DNA of 22,483 nucleotides from Spirogloea muscicola (lineage: Eukaryota > Streptophyta > Zygnematophyceae > Spirogloeales > Spirogloeaceae). Positions 18,999-22,483 of this stretch are shown piece by piece. Position 1 is the first letter of the stretch, and each line of letters starts with the position of its first letter. The stretch is from NCBI GenBank assembly GCA_009602725.1, contig WELB01000064.1, positions 104,291-126,773 on the forward strand, read 5' to 3'. The position numbers and the translations under genes were made by a program. The notes under the pieces were generated by a model. The model saw only the letters and a program-made list of their open reading frames with translations. It searched no databases and was not told the DNA's origin.

Positions 18999-19578
18999 CC
19001 GCGGGGCTCCTCCCAGAAATTTCCAACCAAATCCGTTTCCGCGCCTTTGGCCTGTCCTCTGCGGGGCCGGCCCGGCGGCTGCTCGCTTAGTGGGGGCCGG
19101 CGAGACCGGGTCGGAAGGCCCGGTTGGCGCGGCCTGCAGAGGACGTACCCTGCCGAGGACCCCGGGCCGCGTTCAGCAGCCTGGAAGAATCTCGGCTGGC
19201 GCTGACAAAGCGGCACTGTAAGCTCGGATTGCGGTTTGGACCACTGGCGCTTCTCCATGATACTGCGCTAGCCTCTAAACTTGATTCCGAGATTCTATGG
19301 CGTGTCCCGGCCGATTCCTGTTCGCAACATCGACAAAAGGCGGCGGGGGCGAGGCGGCGGGCAGCGCCGCCAACGTGGCAGCCGACTCCCGCCGCGGTCC
19401 CGCCACGGCCGCTGTCACCCATCGATCTTGTACATCGACGGCCAGAACTGTGCGTCACCTGACTTCTCTGACGCACACAGAATGACTGCTTTCCAGCGGA
19501 GACCGGAGCCACGCTTTATATGGTGTCCAGATGCGGCTGACGTGGGTGTGGTCGTGACGTCCCTCCGAGGGGCTCCAA
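18999..19578. other. GC-rich region before the tRNA, no assigned gene
   Basis: Several overlapping frames with GC-rich third positions exist on both strands around 19297-19460 (for example MACPGRFLFATSTKGGGGEA on plus, MGDSGRGGTAAGVG on minus). High GC makes all frames look open, and none has a motif. It may be a first-exon/promoter island of an unfound gene. Confidence 0.35.
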
Positions 19579-19660
19579 GTGACTTTGGCCGAGTGGTTAA
19601 GGCGTGTGCCTGCTAAGTACATGGGTTCTACCCGCGAGAGTTCGAATCTCTCAGGTCACG
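19579..19660 (+). tRNA. trnS-GCU: tRNA-Ser (anticodon GCU)
   Basis: The 82-nt cloverleaf is complete. The acceptor stem GTGACTT pairs with AGGTCAC (one T-G wobble) and is followed by discriminator G. A D-arm with the internal A box TGGCCGAGTGG follows. The anticodon stem TGTGC pairs with GTACA around the loop CTGCTAA, giving anticodon GCT at 19612-19614. The long variable arm (19622-19635) is typical of serine tRNAs, and the T-arm GAGAG-TTCGAAT-CTCTC includes the B box. There is no intron and CCA is not encoded, as in nuclear genes. It reads the AGC and AGU codons. Confidence 0.97.
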
Positions 19661-19671
19661 ATCCACTGTGC

Positions 19672-19676
19672 TTTTT
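19672..19676 (+). terminator. RNA polymerase III T-run terminator
   Basis: Five T residues lie 12 bp after the tRNA 3' end, the usual stop signal for RNA polymerase III. Confidence 0.8.
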
Positions 19677-19816
19677 GCCCGCCTCCCGGCCGCCGCATCT
19701 TGTAGTACTCCCACACTTCACCTCAGCCGCCGGCCATTACGTTCAGTCGCTGATCGCCAACCACTTGAGCGACCAGGGACGACCTGCCGGGAGGCTGCGC
19801 CGCGGCGGAAGCCGCC

Positions 19817-21072
19817 ATGACGGTGCCTGCGTTGCTTTCCCGCAGTCTCCTCGCGCAGCCGCTCCATGGCCACCTCGTTAGGGGTCCAGAGCTAAGCAAT
19901 GGAAGCAGTCTGAGGACAAGTCCCAGCTCCCTTTGTCCCATCGCGCCTCGTGCTAGCTCTGGCGAAGCGACCCGCAGAGGCTCGCAGTCGACGTCGCAGC
20001 GGACGAGGAGATCAGTGCTGCTTTCTGCAGCCGGTGCCGGTTGGCTGCTGGCCAGCTCCATCTTACCATTGGACTCAGGTACGCCACAACAGAAATCAAC
20101 CACCTCTACTGACAAGCTAGAACCACCCTTCTGGTTTACTCGTCAAAGAGAGAGCTTGAGTCTAGACACAGTCAAAGCTTACTCAAGGGCTTCCACTCAG
20201 CTCAACCTCCAAGCTTTGGGCTACCAACTGCTTACTCACTGGCTTGTAAGCTGGCACATTGCTAGAAGCGCAAGTGGGACAAGAAGCAGCCCCTGTGGAA
20301 TTGAAGCTGCGCTTGCCTGCTCCGGTTGAGCAGAAGAATGAATACATCAAAGGTCAGAGGGCCACACCTAGACTGAAAACGCTCTGACAAAGTAGGCCTG
20401 TATTGCGTAATAGCAGATAGCTTACTCCACTTGTCTTACTATGTGGCTGAGTCCTGCTTTCTGATGAGGTTGCTGAAGTTGTAGCTGAGTGCAGCTCTGT
20501 CTGTCCCGCCTCTTTTTAGCATTCTGAGCAATGAGATAGCTTTACAACGGTTGTGACTGGTTGGCTTGGTCAATGGGCAGAGCTCTTGAAACGATCCATA
20601 GAGAAGAAGCCTCAGCGAGACCAGGAGGTTGGTCACATCTGATACCTCCAGCATCCGTGCAGGAAGCTCTGACATGTGTAGGAACGGCTAGCCTACTCTG
20701 TCGTGCCGTTAACACGGTTTGCGGTGGTTGCAGTGCGTCTGGACCGCATCCCACTTTGACAAGATTGTGAGGCATATGTCCCTGATGTTGCTCTGCAGAG
20801 GCTCGATGATTACAACCGACGGAACTTTGGGGACTACTTCAACTTCATTGCGGTGAGCATACGCATCACAATTACAGGACATTATTGGACAGAAGCGAAA
20901 TTGACATATACGCAGTCTACGAGGAAAGAGCATTGCCATATTGTGCTCGTTCATCACGCCTTCATTGGTCACTGAGGTCCTGGAGTGCTTGTGGCAGGGG
21001 TCTCTTGCAAACAAGAAGAACCTGACAGACAACGAGAGGAACATTCTGGAATGGGTGAAGAAAAATAGATGA
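19817..21072 (+). CDS. Thylakoid-lumen protein with PsaN-like core
   Basis: Five exons (19817-20078, 20290-20352, 20581-20627, 20799-20852, 20998-21072) join in phase to 166 codons plus stop. Residues 1-60 are rich in Ser, Arg and Ala and almost free of acid, as in a plastid transit peptide. Residues about 60-88 hold a twin-arginine signal (QRTRRSVLLSAAGAGWLLAS) and then a hydrophobic end, which implies Tat import into the thylakoid lumen. The mature part is about 80 highly charged residues: PVEQKNEYIKELLKRSIEKK, then RLDDYNRRNFGDYFNFIAG, ending NERNILEWVKKNR. The NEYIKELLKRS...RDQERL segment resembles the start of photosystem I subunit N (EYLERSK...NDKKRL), but the rest, including its cysteines, differs. 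I believe it belongs to the small conserved plant family described as PsaN-like, recalled from memory rather than searched. The start is the first ATG before the transit peptide; it begins 157 bp after the tRNA. Confidence 0.8.
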
Positions 21073-22404
21073 GACGTTCCTCGTGTTGCTTACAGTTGAA
21101 TTGGACAGATCAAGGACAAGGCAGCTGGCAGATTGTGCTTCCTTCACATATGACTGTCATAACTGCTCCAAATGACGCATCACAATTTCCACCGCAAGAT
21201 TTCGAACTCTCCAATTTTGGGCGTGACCGTGGCTCGAGGAGGTGAAGGACAGAGGATATGCTGCAGAGAGGCTAGCCCACAATGAATCACAATTTGGCTG
21301 CAAAGCAGCAGGTAGTCATGGTGTGCATATCTAACCCTTGACATGATGTACAGTTTTTTGGGACTTATGTCAGTCCTCTGAGCTTGCTTCGCGAAAGAGC
21401 CGTGGCTACTGCCATCTTTTAGGGAAGTCATACAATAGCTGCGGCCTCGGGCTTTTGCCTCAGGGCTCAGCCCCCCGCACTAGTCTGCCTGTCGTCTGGC
21501 TGTTGTTTGGCATCTGTGTGGTCGGGACTGCGAGCTCAGCCTTCCTTCCAGGCTGCTCTGCTGATGCTACTCTTGCCCAGCCATCTGTGCAAAGCATTGG
21601 GGCTGGTTGCAAACAGCCAGTCGTTCTCTTGGGGGGCCTCGCTCTTCGTGTTTTCAAGATGCAGCTCCTACATTGCAAGCAGTAATTGATCTGTATTACA
21701 ATTCCTTCATCAAATGTATGCAGATCTGTACTATGCATGTTACTTGCTTCTTGTCACTTTTGATAAGGAGGAATATATCTCCAGAAGAATCTGCAACACA
21801 TGGTTCCGTAAAGTCTCCAAGGGACAAGAAAATTCAGTAATTGAAGATATTGGGTAACCTCAATAGGCTCAGAAACAACACGTTTGTAGCCGAAGCAGAA
21901 GTGCAACCTGTATTTGACCCACTCTGCAGCCACTGCTCGGAGAAGCCGTCTTCTCAAGTAGCGTGGCCCAAAAAGCGAGACACAATGCTCTTCCACAGAG
22001 GGCAGTCGCTGAGGAAGGCCAGCAGGATGGCGAGAGCAACATTGGGCGAGCCGGCTTCCTTTCAAAGAAGGTTGCCAAGTTCCTCCGGGCTTCACCTTCC
22101 AGAGTCTCGGCTGGGCCGCGGGTGTGCCGAGGCTGACGGTCGACGGCTTGCCCGTCAGCCTGACGACGACGCCCAACCACCTGACGATGACGATGACGCT
22201 GCCAACCGGCGACGTGGCCGCCGCTGCACGCGGGCTGCGTGGAGGGCCCTGCAGCCCCCTGCCCCCCTGGAGCCACCCTCCCTCCGCCACGATCACATTA
22301 TCATGTTACCAGGGATCTCCCTTTTCGGGAGGGGGGAGCCAGCACAGCCCCCGGGGAGCTGGGTGACGTGGAGAGCTCAGGTGCGCTGAAAGTGCACTCC
22401 TCCT
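21073..22404. other. 3' flank with two possible exons, no named gene
   Basis: Two plus-strand stretches look coding. At about 21550-21688, after a TTCCAG acceptor-like site, a hydrophobic frame reads ALLMLLLPSHLCKALGLVAN and ends with a stop. At about 22072-22230 a frame with very GC-rich third positions reads VPPGFTFQSLGWAAGVPRLT then VDGLPVSLTTTPNHL. I recognise neither. The 180-residue minus frame over 21754-22296 lies antisense to the second and has poor codon bias. Confidence 0.35.
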
Positions 22405-22483
22405 CCGCCGCCGCCGCCGCCGCTGCCGCTGCGATCGCCGCCGCGATTGCCGCCGCCGCAGCCGCCGCTACCGCCGCCGCCGC
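22405..22483. repeat. CCG/GCC-rich tract at window end
   Basis: This is an imperfect CCG array with CTG, GAT and ATT interruptions that runs off the window. By analogy with the other genes here it may mark a further first exon or promoter island. Confidence 0.8.

Noticed and set aside
19087-19616. Overlapping frames on both strands before the tRNA
   Set aside because: All six frames are relaxed by high GC, one runs into the tRNA itself, and none has a recognisable domain.
21754-22296. 180-residue minus-strand open frame
   Set aside because: It has the longest uninterrupted reading here but poor codon bias, no domain, and lies opposite a frame with far better third-position bias. Such frames arise by chance in GC-rich DNA.
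1-22483. Prokaryotic systems: CRISPR arrays, operons, phage or plasmid genes
   Set aside because: No spaced repeat arrays, no ribosome-binding-site-led gene strings and no bacterial gene families are present. The spliced genes and tRNA structure show nuclear eukaryotic DNA.

Overview
The window is nuclear DNA from a photosynthetic eukaryote of the green lineage, either a green alga or a close relative; I cannot place the clade. The evidence is: many short coding exons (40-310 nt) joined by GT-AG introns with conserved phases; a proteasome subunit; a plant-type C1A protease with a C-terminal granulin domain; a protein with a plastid transit peptide followed by a twin-arginine lumen signal; a nuclear tRNA-Ser with a long variable arm; and degenerate plant-type telomere-like GGGTTAG motifs. 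First exons are extremely GC-rich, often with CCG/GCC runs, while downstream exons and introns are close to 50% GC or lower.

Layout, left to right. 34-2865 (+): an alpha/beta hydrolase in six exons that splice to a clean 331-residue frame. 2866-8832: a repeat-rich stretch holding a 160-bp direct duplication, at least four copies of one dispersed repeat family in both orientations (two of them inverted around a GC-rich core), and one unrecognised minus-strand gene (6397-7158) for a probable plastid-targeted coiled-coil protein. 8833-11903 (-): a fructosamine/ketosamine-3-kinase in ten exons, with one ambiguous base in exon 1 that breaks the frame. 12451-15098 (+): proteasome subunit alpha type-2 in ten visible exons; its first coding exon of about 14 residues is missing. 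15931-18803 (-): an RD21-like papain-family protease with signal peptide, I29 propeptide, peptidase, proline-rich linker and granulin domain, 510 residues in nine exons, complete. 18787-18850 (+): a short acyl-protein-thioesterase-like N-terminus that overlaps the protease start on the other strand and runs into an A19 tract. 19579-19660 (+): tRNA-Ser(GCU). 19817-21072 (+): a 166-residue thylakoid-lumen protein with a PsaN-like core, in five exons. 21073-22483: no gene I can name.

The genes look like an ordinary nuclear neighbourhood: protein turnover (proteasome, vacuolar-type protease), protein deglycation (the kinase), a lumenal photosynthesis protein and a lipase/esterase-like hydrolase. 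Nothing indicates an operon or a co-acting system. The most interesting items are the repeat family with inverted termini, the overlapping divergent starts beside the A19 tract, the unrecognised plastid coiled-coil gene, and the recurring loss of first exons at very GC-rich sites, which is at least partly an assembly matter. Exon boundaries were read by eye from splice signals and family conservation; no search was run.
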